Of a stretch of DNA of 64,000 nucleotides, positions 47,336 to 58,260 are shown piece by piece. The position numbers and the translations under genes were made by a program. Location of the stretch: positions 97,785 through 161,784 of the forward strand of contig NMRA01000748.1 in assembly GCA_002633005.1 (NCBI GenBank), given 5' to 3'. Below the pieces are notes generated by a model. That model was not told where the DNA came from. It did no database searches and was given only the letters and a program-made list of their open reading frames with translations. The stretch is from Phoronis australis (Eukaryota > Phoronida > Phoronidae). Each line of letters begins with the position of its first letter. Position 1 is the first letter of the stretch.

Positions 47336-48540
47336 TCATATTAACATCAAACCTTTATTGTGTCCCACAACGTATCAAAGTATCAGGACTATTAGTGTGT
47401 TCAGGATATCATGTACTTCAAAACATTTTGTGTCAGACTGTCAATGGGACAGCACGCATGTCAGCTCAGAGTACTCTGCATTATCACAGGAATTTTTTAA
47501 CCATTTTTAGGACATTTGAGACGTTTGCATCAGAGTTCAATATGCTGATTCATTAGGCTTTACGTATTATAAGTCTCCACACTGTTGTTGTGGTGGTTAC
47601 AATGTGCATGAGAAATATTCAATTTCGGTCATGGTCTTATATATTGTTCTTGAAGTCATTTTTTTCATTGAGATTTAACTGTCTGAATCTTGGAAATAAA
47701 GGACAAGTGTTTTCAAAGATAACGATTCCAAATTCGTCATCGCGCCAACTACCTACCCACTCGAGCTTTTCCAAGACCTTGTCAAGTTTTTACCCACACT
47801 AAAACACAGCGCCATCTGGTGAGCGAGGGAAGTCATGATGACAAACTTGTACAGCACAGTATACGACTGTAAAGGAACAAAAGGAGAATGAAACTCACTG
47901 AAGTTGTTGATGACAACAAATACTAAGAAATACAATCAACAACATGCTGTACTACAAGTTATCATCTCCCCCCCGTTGACAATAAGAAGTCACTTCTAAG
48001 TGTCAACTGTCACATGTTCAAAAGATTTTAATTAAAATGTGTCTTCCATGTTATTAGTTTTGCTCTCCCATTTCAAGTGATTTTCGGCAATCTGGGGGTT
48101 AACTCCCCAACAATTGGTATGTTACTATAGAGCCCACCATTACCTAGTCACTAAATTGAAAAGAAAATCCATGAACAAAAACTTCCAAACAAAAGGTTAA
48201 ATCAATAATTCAAACAACCCAAAGCTCTTCTGGGACAGTGTTAAGTCATTTGAATGTGAAGGGTCAATCAGAAATAAGATAACATTTTAAAAACGGCCAA
48301 GAAAGTGTCAGAGTCAGCTAGCTATAACTTCATTAAATGTGTGGCATCAATCAGCTCCCAGTTTCCAAATGTAAGCTCTGACAATACTTTCACGCGTCAA
48401 CTCATTACAAAAACTCGAAATGACCGGTACAAAGTGTTCTCAATATCTCAGTTGTCACTGAAAAAGACGTCCTACATTAACGAGGTACAACAAATAATAT
48501 ATCGATGGGTTATGACTCATTGCATCCAAGATCACTCAAG
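47336..48540. other. No gene recognised
   Basis: Contains a single-copy CTCF-like word on the minus strand at about 47808-47825 (GCGCCATCTGGTGAGC on plus), one mismatch to the core. Otherwise unassigned. Confidence 0.4.
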
Positions 48541-48559
48541 TTAATGGAACTCATGTCTT

Positions 48560-48970
48560 ATGCAAGTCCCTATCATATTCAGCAAGTGTATTGCCTCCAA
48601 CGAGTATCCCTGTACGCTGAAAAGTCAGGTTAGTCCAGTATTTAAGAAAGGGGGCCGAATGGATAAATCCTGCCATAGATCAGTTAGTGTGCTACTACTG
48701 CTGTCAACCGTTTACGTTTTTGAACGACTTCTTCTATACCAAATGAAACATTTTGACGAAATTTTGAATGCAAATGTATGTGCCACTCACAAAGGTTTCT
48801 CTTGTCAAGATGTCTTATTGCATCTAACTGAAGATGTACGGTTAGCACCGGACAACAATCTATTTTCAGGGTCCATTCTCTAATTGATCTCTCTAAGGCA
48901 TTTGATTGGCTTCCTCGTGAGTTCTGTTGCTAAACGCAAAGCATATTCCATATCATATCTGAGTGAGAAG
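48560..48970 (+). pseudogene. CR1-like non-LTR reverse transcriptase remnant
   Basis: The plus frame reads EYPCTLKSQVSPVFKKGGRM, then SVSVLLLLSTVYVFERLLLYQ, AFRKGYS-like THKGFSCQDVLLHLTED, and after one frame change IDLSKAFDWLP. These are the CR1/Jockey-type blocks: yP..lK...V.PvfKKGdr, nYRPVSvLp..SKv.ERl, KG.Sc..aLl.l.ed, and DLSKAFD..pH.lL, which carries the first catalytic Asp. Stops and a frameshift show it is dead, and no 5' or 3' parts are visible. Confidence 0.8.
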
Positions 48971-49994
48971 AAGATGAGAATAAAAGTTGGCACTACAGTT
49001 GATTTACTCGTTTACTTAAAACTGTGCTCTTAAAAACTTAATGTTAATAATTGCATAGTTCGCCAACATCTTGTTTGATTTTAAATGATAAATTCTCTAC
49101 AAAACTGAATTTGTGACAAAAAAGGTGAGCTGAGTGAGCTTTAAGAGCAAATTTTCCGAATGAATCCCCATGAGTGTTTCATCAGGTGGTCTTCTCTACA
49201 GAAAATCCTGGTGTCACATTGAAAACTTTGATTGGCTGCTGTTTACAGTTTAACCTTCAATCCGTCCAAATAACTGAAGATAAAGGAGCATGTAATCATG
49301 CACATCACTTATTTCCAGTTCAAACCTTGCCTGAATTCTGGTGCTTCCCTCCTGGTCTTCTTTACTTATGCCGTGTTGGTCTATACCATGTTTCAAAAAA
49401 TCAAAATCTGCAGTTTCCATGGCTTTGCTGGCTACTGATCACCTAGCGGCACGCATTGAACCAGCGTGCCGCGGCTAAGAACGCCTGCCGTGTGCCTGTG
49501 GCTGTGCCAAGTCAAGTGCCGAGTCAGTGGTTGGAAGGCTTTGGAAGCAATTACTGAAAGCAATATGCAATGCTGTTCGATTAAGCAACAAGCAGACAGT
49601 TTACTCTTTCCATTATAGCTGGCGTATCGCGCTACATTTTAAACAAGCTATGCTGACATGTACCAGTAAATAATACCTTTACAGTTCCACACAGCAAAAG
49701 TTTTGAATTTAGCGCTGATGTACAAGCAACCACCTTTGACCTTGACATTAGTATACTAAAGAGCGTCATCTGGTGTGCGTCTCGTGTAATACGCGTGTTC
49801 AGGACATAGAACTTCAATCTGTGTAGCGTAATTCATTATTTTCATAAGTTTTGAACATGCGATGCACTTTTCTATGTGTCCCACGACCTACCCGCTTAAA
49901 AAGGAAGACTTCAGTTGAAGAGAAATCATGAAGCGGCAGCCAAGTCTTGAGGCAATGACACGTAGCCCGGCCTCCGGGCTGGCTGGTTGCCTCA

Positions 49995-50026
49995 AGCGGG
50001 GGGGGGGGGGGTNGGGGGGGGGGGGT
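49995..50026. repeat. Poly-G tract with ambiguous base
   Basis: About thirty G bases interrupted by T and N at 50012-50013. Length is unreliable and could form G-quadruplex structure. Confidence 0.9.
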
Positions 50027-50099
50027 TATCGGCCCGTATGCCTGTGGCTTTACAGAGACCAATGTAATTGCTTACCCAAATCTTGCTATGAATCCAGAA

Positions 50100-52756
50100 A
50101 ACATTTAGCGTTGTGGCCCTCAAACCAAGAGGAGGTTTACAGCACCGTCACGGATGATTGTAAGAGTGCAAATTTGTGACTTTAAGGTATGCATGAGTAA
50201 AAGCCATTTTAACACCCGACTCACGATATTATTTTGTTGTGATCACATTTATTTGGCTCCAACACATTACATTTCCAAGTCACGTGAAACAAACATGGTG
50301 CATCAATTACCGGTAATTAGAAAGTGTCACATTTACTTCCCGAACATTTAGAAATTGAACTGTTTTTAGCAAATTTTTGGGTAAATGTGAAATTTGGTCC
50401 AATATGATCACCATATTTATGTTATAGTGTTCCACTGCAACTGAGTGTATACCAGAGAACAAAATATTTGTTTTCACCACTCAATGAACATAACCCAGAA
50501 ACGGAAGACAAGACATTTCCATTGTGCTCTCCGCAAACAGAGCTAAACAATATGTTGTCATTTTCATTGTATGCAAGTAATTGTTGGTTAACAATGTTAT
50601 GTGAATTAGGCGTAATTTTGAGTCTTTTGCACAATAGAAAGGGAGTTTATCTACTGTTCTCCTTCCTGTACACGTGTCACAATCACCAATTTAAATTAAC
50701 ATTGTCATAAATATTTATCACTTGCTATCTGTTATAATGTAAGTAAAATTTCAGAAATGAAAATTTGAGAATTTTGGTAAGCAAATATTGTCTTGTCCAT
50801 TCTTAAGATCCTTGTATAGTGCAAAGATTACGCTTCTAATATATTGAAGATAGAAATTTAGGTGCAACTACAGTCGTCAAGCAAATCACACACACGATAG
50901 ACGCCCTTTGAATACCAGGTGTGGTAGAAAATCTATTTCGAATTAAACCACAGAGGGAATAAATAATATTGACATTCTTATGGCACATTTGAAACATCGC
51001 TTAAAACTTCCTTGTAGAGCAGACGCCATTTTTTAAAGAAAGCTGTTACCATCTTCCATTGAACTTATCAATACAAAACTGCTCTAACAGGGCCGCATAT
51101 GGCAGGTGAGGTGAACATTTTACTTAACTTTTAAAGAATTAATGGAAACACGAACATGGACCACTTTTAAACCACCATTATAGTGAATTTCATTTCGGCT
51201 GACTATTAATCTTCCCATTCCAAATTAAGTTCTTGGAATTGTCGATGGAAGGGGGACTAAAACAGGTGAACTATGTTTGGAAATATAATTGTCTTGTTTA
51301 CTATCATTTTACCTAAGCATTCTTCTTGACCAAGAACCCATTATTTCCCTAATTTTACAAAAGCTTGCCACTATAACTAGTATTATGCACAGAAGAAAAT
51401 TTCCCAAAAACATGAGCATTCCATTTGTTCTTAAGAGGTTTTTCGTCTTAACTGTTTTTTTTTTTCTTTAGTTATTTTTTTATTTTTTTCCAAGCAATCC
51501 AAGCACGTTTTGTTGTCTCCAGAAAACAAGTGACGCGTCGCTCCAGTGGCAACACTCAACTTCGGTGCTCATCGACGTTATTGGCAAGGGTTAATTACTG
51601 ATGCGACAATGGTGAACGTCAAATTACGATAGCAAAGACGCTTACGACCACGATGGAACTGTAGAAAGTTTTCCCGCTTGCATTGACGTTGGTGACGATA
51701 ACTCCGTGAGGTTTCTCAATTCAATTGAGCAATAAATGCGCTTTATATTTTGTTGTTGTTTAAGCGCTTTCCTGAGGTACTCTGTATTTACTAACTTTGT
51801 CACCATTCTGCATTTCACCTACGATTGATCATAGGTAAACTTGGTGATCCAGACCCACGCTAAACCTCAATGTACGACAAACAAGTTACTCACCGCTCCG
51901 CTGTTACGCCAAAGATTTATACAGCATCTTTGGCTCCACTGTTTTGTTTTCGCGGTTTACGGCTTTCGTTTACTTGGAGCTCAGATATATAATGTTTTAG
52001 TCTATCTGAGCTTGGAGCATATAAACAACTTGAATAAACATGAAACAAAATATCAAGGGTTGGTGACGTACAAGCAAAACGGCCCAGTGGTACTTATTAA
52101 GTTTGAGCTAGCAGCAGGACTAAAACGCGAAACTGCATGTCATGAGTGCACCCAGCCTAAAATTTTGAGATTCATGGCTTCAGAGCAATGAATTGTGAAT
52201 TCTTCGAATTTTGATAGTTCTTGCCTTTTTAGTGCACGTTTGTCTCGTTTTTATACTTTTTTCGGAATTTTTCTCTGAGGCGGACCTTTTTGCCCTCTTT
52301 GCCAAATGGGGGGATCGTTAGAGCAGGTTGATGGGCCTCTTATTCTGTCAAATTAGTTAACTATTCGTCAAATACCCCCAACATTTCCAGGATGTTAATG
52401 GATGCTAGTCTTCTTCCCTTACCGTTGGTACAGGCGTTCTTATTCACAGCGTACCGTTTCGTCAGTAATACAATTCTCTTCATACGAGCTGTAGTTCTTT
52501 TCTGATAAACCGCAGTTCCGTTGTTACACACGCTGTTCTCTTTTTGACCGAATTTCTTTCCTCATGACCGGTGTTCTTTTTCTCCCGAAGCCAAAATTAC
52601 CTTTCGAAGGACTTCTATGATTTCGGGTTGACTTACTTCACGGGTTAGAGCCGGTGCTTTTTATTCGAGAACAAAGCCAAGATCGATGTGTAGTAAAGTT
52701 CAGAAAGACGTAAATTCTGGTAAATATTTTTAAAAATAATACTGTGAACCATCTTA
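50100..52756. other. No gene recognised
   Basis: A 116-codon plus frame at 51841-52191 has no family resemblance and no splice or start context I trust. A T-rich tract lies at 51455-51495. Confidence 0.35.
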
Positions 52757-53140
52757 TAGATGTATTTGCATGCTCCTAACTATGCTAATGTATAGCAGGA
52801 ACGAAACGGCAATGCTATCTGAATATTATCTACCCTAAGCAAAGTGCAGTTGTATTCATTGACATCTTGGAAATGTGAAAACACTGCAAATAGGTGACCT
52901 TTGCACTAATGACGTACCTTGGAGACTCACTTCGTAGCCAGCATCATGCAATGTTTTCAACCAACATCACGTCACGATACTTACTGGACACGGTTGAGTC
53001 GGATTTACGCGGATCATTCTCGACACAAAACTCGTTCTTTTAAAAAAACATTTGGCAATTTTCAACGTACTTCATATTCTTATCGTTGACCAAGCAATCA
53101 CAGAGATATTGGATTAGCGGTGCAAGTTCCACTTTAAACA
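52757..53140. repeat. Dispersed repeat, partner of 40745-41140
   Basis: See the partner copy. This one retains an open minus frame (about 53258-53040, with LIQYLCDCLVNDKNMKYVEN), broken in the other copy, so any coding ancestry is speculative. Confidence 0.75.
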
Positions 53141-54034
53141 CTTTAAAAAGTGAGTTGGAGGTTGCCGGACATTGGGTTTCTAAGGCGTACACCATTTCGC
53201 TCGAGATTTCAGTAACGGAAGAGGTCGCGACTTGGTACGAGCGCGAATTGAGTACCATGTCAAATGCTAAAATCGAGAAATGAACTTTGTAAAAAAATCT
53301 GTCGTTAATAGCATGAAAATTAGATCTATGAGAATGATAGGAGTGTTGTTTAACTTCTTTTGAACAGATATTTTGACAGCATGTGTGAATACTGTCATGC
53401 TGCAGTACGAGAAAAAAAGAACGCCGTGAATGTGAATTAATAAGTAAAGAGCCGAGATATCATAATGGTCGCCGGTTCTCTGGTTAGGACTACTTGTAAC
53501 CAATTTGGGTATATCGTTCGGTACTAATTCGTATTCTTATGCAGGAAGAATTCTTTATTGGACAAAGTCAGCTCAAAGCTGTCGAATAACGACCACTTCC
53601 CAAATATAGCAACAGAATGGCGGGATAAACGGCACTGTTTTCAAACCGGTTACCAGGTTGGTCAAATGAGACCATTAAGGCCTGATTTTTAGATTAAGCT
53701 CGTCTCTTGCAGACGACGAAAGTTAACAATAAATTATTTCGTCTTTTTTTCTTCGCCGACGGAATCCGGACACATTTGACAGTGTGGCTTTTGCAGTCAC
53801 TTAATTGTGACCCCGGCCGGGCAAGCTACTTTTGTCTCAGTAGTGGAAAATACAGAAATGTGGCCCGACCCAGTGCTGAAGGCTTGAAGCTGACTATACA
53901 TATCATTAGCTTCACTGTAGATCTACCACTGTATATCGATAATGACCCCAAGACACCTGGTCTTTTGTTTCATAATTGCCCCAAGCGTCTATAAGACCTT
54001 ATCCACACTGACTGCGTGCCATTTGGTTTTAGGT

Positions 54035-54124
54035 GACTCAGAAACGCCGTACTCATCGGCCAACCTGCAGTCAAGAAAGCGATCTTGGAATCGATAACTG
54101 TAACGGATCACCAAGACTTGCCAG
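54035..54124 (+). other. Candidate 5' non-coding exon of IL-17-like gene 1
   Basis: Sequence ending at donor GCCAG|GTAAAT (54124) resembles the segment ending at donor CAGCTG|GTAAGT (61281) upstream of the third gene copy. Shared words are TNCCATTTG, then GGCCAAC(T/C)TGC, at similar distances (about 1.6 kb) from acceptors directly before the start codons. A TATA-like CTATAAG lies at about 53989 and a shared TCCACACT near 54002. Which of two possible upstream borders is used is unknown; it could be the first exon. Confidence 0.4.
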
Positions 54125-54248
54125 GTAAATTTTTAAAAGATTGAATTATTATTTACAACCTACACCGTGCACAGATGGGAGAGCGTCAATAGCTTTCTGT
54201 GTGAAGGGATGGCATGTTCTCGTTTTCAGATGGATTGAACGTTTTTAC

Positions 54249-54350
54249 GCCATCTAGTGGTCATTGTTATGAAACAAATAAACATCCCTAGAAGCACACC
54301 GTTTGCAGCGTATTCTTGGGCGCATTTCAACGCTCCACCTTGCTCTTGTT
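54249..54350 (-). repeat. Left module of the modular element, inverted
   Basis: Reverse complement reads AACAAGAGCAAGGTGGAGCG onwards, matching the left modules at 43837 and 45251. Its inner end is an exact CTCF-core match (CCACTAGATGGC on minus, 54249-54260). Confidence 0.8.
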
Positions 54351-54719
54351 TAAATGTTTTGTTGATTTGCCACCGAGCGCCAGTGTAATATGACACATAA
54401 ATCATCCACGACTTTTCACTGATTTCAAATTTACTTTTTATTCATGTATACATCCGTTAGATACAATATTATAACACAAGTTGTTAGCTTTCTTAAACAA
54501 ACACAATACCACTCACTCACTCATGGGACCTCCCAAGACGTTCAGGACATAAAAGATCACAGGATATTCGCAATTTGTGTAGACAATTTTCTGTACATAT
54601 GGCTCAGAATCCCTTAACCTCGGGCGATGTAAGTATAATACTAAATTCAATACGATTGAATTTGAAAACTTGCCTAACAGTTCATTTAAGGGGTGAACAA
54701 GGAAGACGGGTAGGGATTT

Positions 54720-54780
54720 CACTCTCTCTCTTTCTCACACACACATGCACACACATACACACACACAAACACACACATGG
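54720..54780. repeat. CT/CA microsatellite
   Basis: CTCTCTC followed by about 45 bases of imperfect (CA)n. Confidence 0.95.
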
Positions 54781-55500
54781 CTGTATCTCCTAAACCGTTT
54801 ACAGGTTCTTTAATAAATTTAGCAATTGCATTTATATGATGTTGACAACGGATGACGACAACTTTCGGACGGATCTGATTACCAGTGTGCTCCCTAGTGG
54901 CAATGAGTTTTTAGGTTTACTGCTGTATCTTCAAAGGTCCTCATCGGATTTTCAGAAAATTTGGAATATAGGCATCTATTGGTGATATGATGCTATCCTC
55001 CCATTTTCTAATGGAATCGAGGTACTTTGCCATGGCCCCTTGACCCCCCTCCCCCTCTAAATCCGCCACTGCTGTGATCCAACAAAGCACTTGGTAGAGT
55101 ATCGGGATAAACGCAAAGAAAAGCAATATTGCCTCTGGACGACTCCGCATTAGTCCGATTTTCTCTAAATACACGTCAGTTGTGCTCTCCTCAATGGAAA
55201 AACACATGCCAAAATTCTTGAAAATCCACTAAGAAACTTGTGATTGAGCCAAAGGCAAAAAATTGCCCCAGGAGGTTGCTTCAGCACTGAGTCGGACCCG
55301 TTCTAAAATCGTCGTCAGGTTTGCACTTCACAGTGGGAACACATACGACAATTTTGATAATGATCCTTCGAGTGATGTGGCTGCTGGAGAGGCAGACGCC
55401 AGTAACTAAACTGGAAAACAGTAAGATTAGCCACTACCGGGAATTTCCGAAAGTAAGCCTATGGATGGATATTCGGAAAACGACCTTTGAAAAACGTCAA
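54781..55500. repeat. Mixed-orientation fragments of the modular array
   Basis: 54781-55025 is array sequence on the minus strand (GGCTGTATCTCCTAAACCG, then TATATGATGTTGACAACGG, then a TTGCCACTAGGGAGC-type motif). 55130-55480 is degenerate array sequence on the plus strand (ATTGCCCCAGGAGGTTGC, TAAACTGGAAAACAGTAAGA). Both lie inside the predicted intron of the intact cytokine gene. Confidence 0.75.
55040..55073 (-). mobile_element. Solo hAT-like element end
   Basis: The reverse complement starts CAGTGGCGGATTTAGAGGGG, an end type also seen at 61290. No partner terminus is visible; remnant only. Confidence 0.4.
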
Positions 55501-55748
55501 ATGAAATAGAATCGAATAAACGTTTGGACGTATTTTCGCATAGAGGGGGAGGTGTATTTTCGGATCGTAAAGGGGAGGGGCATATTTTAGGAAACTATTC
55601 ACACATTTCATGATGTCGTTTTCTCAAACAAACAGTAGTTGTCAATTTTTAAATAAACATGTCCTTTTTAACGTATTGTTGTATCTAACTCGTAAGAATG
55701 TTATTCCCCCCATGTCTATGGTTTTAACGTACTGACGGTATTTTTCAG

Positions 55749-56345
55749 ATTATGGACCTTCAAAAACTTCTTTTCCTTCAAGTTATTGTTTTTACGTCAG
55801 CTGAGGTTGCCATTGACGCAGACGACTTCCAGAACTACGTAACAGTTCTCATTCCGTATTGCCCGCCGAGTAGGATTGAAAGGTCACTTGACAAGCAGGA
55901 GGCGCAAGTACGTGAACATCCTCATCATAAACTACACCTTTCTGCGTCATGGACAGAAAAGAAAAATTCAACCAAGAGCAAGTCGGCAATCCCCATGTCT
56001 ATTTTTGGTGCCACTGAAACGTCTGAACAGAACTCCAATCATTCGCTGCGGCTCAAGAGGACAGTTGCATGTCGTTATACTTCTTCTACTCTGCACTTGG
56101 GGTACTATGACATTCCTGGGGGTCTTAAGAGTGGAACGTGTGCCGGGCGTTGCGGTTTAACATCAGATTCATGTCAACCTGTAACCTATCAAGCAAAAGT
56201 TTTAACTGTGCCTAGGGACAGTTGTGTGCCACGAGACGTGCCGGAGTCTGGCAAGTTCGAAACGGCATGGACAATCAGGTACATCACCGTAACCGTTGGA
56301 TGTCAGTGCCGCTGCCGTGGACATGAATCTATAGGTTCTGCGTAA
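55749..56345 (+). CDS. Secreted IL-17-like cystine-knot cytokine (intact copy)
   Basis: The start codon is 55752, three bases after acceptor TATTTTTCAG with a branch-point-like TACTGAC 15 bases upstream. The 197-residue product has a hydrophobic signal peptide (about residues 5-20) and N-glycosylation sequons at Asn72 and Asn96. A furin-type site RLKR at 100-103 precedes a mature domain with Cys107, 130, 134, 141, 158, 184, 186 and 188. Diagnostic for interleukin-17 is the order C-x3-C, a P-V-x-Y-Q...VL strand 16 residues long up to the next Cys, and ITVTVGCQC near the end, equivalent to the family's VxVGCxC. IL-17s are secreted dimers acting through SEFIR-domain receptors in epithelial immunity. 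The family's usual W-x-L and D-x-x-R-Y-P region is not evident, so it is divergent. A different cystine-knot factor is the alternative. Confidence 0.7.
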   Translation: MMDLQKLLFLQVIVFTSAEVAIDADDFQNYVTVLIPYCPPSRIERSLDKQEAQVREHPHHKLHLSASWTEKKNSTKSKSAIPMSIFGATETSEQNSNHSLRLKRTVACRYTSSTLHLGYYDIPGGLKSGTCAGRCGLTSDSCQPVTYQAKVLTVPRDSCVPRDVPESGKFETAWTIRYITVTVGCQCRCRGHESIGSA

Positions 56346-57095
56346 TTCCAAGTTTGGAGTCATATTCTTAGTACTTTTGCTTTGTTTTCCTGCTTGGGAG
56401 TGTTTTAAAATCTTTCCTTTTAGTTATCATTTGTAGATTATTTAGTTCACTAATTGAATACTTGGTGGCGCAGCAAAAATGATTGTTTTATACCGTTGTT
56501 TAGGACACAATGCCTCTTTTTAGCGTCAATCTTAACAACCCAGACGTGAAAGCGCGCCCATTCCAAGCATGCAGAACCGTTTGTAGTTTGGACTAACACC
56601 TCTTTTTGAAACGTAGTGGCGAATTTGTGCAAGTAGTGAATAATTGTGTAGATTGTATTTTCTTTATATTAGTTACCAAACCTGCAGATCACGTAAATCA
56701 TGTACATACTTTGTTTAGACATAAAAATATTTTTGTTCCGCGATGAAAATTAACTGGACACTTGTATAAAAATACGAAATGGAAACATATATGTACACCG
56801 ACAACATGTCAATTTCGACGGACAACGTTCAGCAAACCATGTGATTGCGCGTGGAAGAAATAGTTGAAAATTTTCCGCAGGAGCTACAAATGTTCCGTGG
56901 GGGAGACGAAGAGTTAAATCGAATACTGTAAATAAGAACTCGCGTAAAAATAAAAACAAAAACCATGCAGCACTGAAATAAGCGGGGCTATAGCCCCTCA
57001 GTCCCCAATGGTGCGCCATCCACGGAAAGAACACACGCACTTTGAATAGACGTCGAAGAAGCCAAAGCATCTTGATTTTGTCCACTTACTCATTT
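56346..57095. other. 3' flank of the IL-17-like gene; no second gene seen
   Basis: No clear AATAAA close to the stop; ATAAAAATATT at about 56722 is the nearest candidate. The 56985-57020 stretch (GGGGCTATAGCCCCTCAG, then TGGTGCGCCATCCACGG) matches the pattern at 8990-9030. Confidence 0.4.
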
Positions 57096-57179
57096 GTACC
57101 CAAAATTAAAAAACGAATAACATGTACCCATAATAAAATAACGAATAACATGTACCCATAATTAAATAACGAACAACAT
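57096..57179. repeat. 28-bp minisatellite, three units
   Basis: Units begin GTACCC at 57096, 57124 and 57152 and read GTACCCATAATNAAATAACG then AATAACAT. Confidence 0.9.
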
Positions 57180-57904
57180 GTACTCTCATCCCCTGTTTCA
57201 TGAAAATTAAGACAGAAATTTGATTTTACACTCCACAGAACTATTTTTGAGCAAAAATGCACACTCTTAAAAAGTACATAACTGGTAGTTGCTGAGATAA
57301 TTTCAAGAAGTTATTTCTAAACTGTGATGCGCTCATAATCATGTGGCTCAGCCTTTATTTCACAACTGTCAAGTGGAATAGGAAGACCAGATTAATTAAA
57401 GTCTTAAATCACTTTCATAAAACGTACCCCTGGAAATTATGCATCACGTTGACCAAAAAACTAAAGAACGAGAGATTAGGTGTGAACTGTGGCGCACGAG
57501 TCAAAACGTAGTTCATTACGCCGCTCGATTTCGTGAGCTGTCAGTTCAAAGCTTTAACTCACTGCAGGCTGTACTGACCTCCCACCCCTTAGACTTCGTT
57601 CTCGGTTTCTGTGAAAATTTGTTCAAACACGGTTACTCAAGTACTGCCTTTCAGGGGTTCTCCCTCATCTATGGGGGGCGTAGGAAGTTGGTGCAAAACT
57701 GGCAACATTCAGAGAGAATAGGGAAGGGGGTTGAGGTTGTTGCAATAGGAATGGGGCAAAAGTTTGGTAAAGTGGACTTGGTTTGTGCCCCATCAATCAC
57801 AAACTTTATCTTGCTGCGGGCCTGTGTATCCCTGAAGATCAAACAGGTCAGAACTGGATATTGGCATTTTTTGTTTTGTAGAATTTAATTCAGAACTATG
57901 CAAC

Positions 57905-58260
57905 AGAAATGCGTGAGGCGATGTACTGACTGTTTCGACTCATAAAGTACACAGTAAAAGTTTTGACTATTAGTCTATATACCTAGAAACGCCTGCATCC
58001 CACGAGACTCGACGCGGTCTGTGGAGCACGAATTAACACGGGTTACTGAGGATAACTGGGTAATTGTAGGATGTCCAGTGCGCGTGACTATGATGACTGT
58101 CACTAGTCTGTGTAGCCAACTTGTCGTTTGTCTATATTTTGTAGTGATCTCGTTTCTCAATTACCTTTGTGGATTGTGTGTAATATTTAGTTACCTTTCA
58201 GATATGTATATGTTTTATTGTACTGTGAAATGAAAAACAAATACTTCTTTCATAATACGT
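57905..58260 (+). pseudogene. Decayed IL-17-like gene copy (3' half)
   Basis: Nucleotide alignment to the third copy covers the C-terminal coding region and 3' UTR. Broken frames give KYTVKVLTI (the P-V..Y-x-x-KVLT strand), then after a frameshift NACIPRDSTRSVEHEL and NWVIVGCP. The terminal C-x-C is lost (GCPVRV), and stops lie at 57964 and near 57984. The signal-peptide half is missing. The order relative to the intact copy shows a direct tandem duplicate. Confidence 0.7.

Noticed and set aside
51841-52191. 116-codon plus frame
   Set aside because: No domain, composition not protein-like, no supporting splice or start context.
57439-57888. 149-codon plus frame with a weakly gag-like YAARFRELS
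   Set aside because: One short retroelement-like phrase, no zinc knuckle, no polymerase nearby, and the remainder resembles nothing I know.
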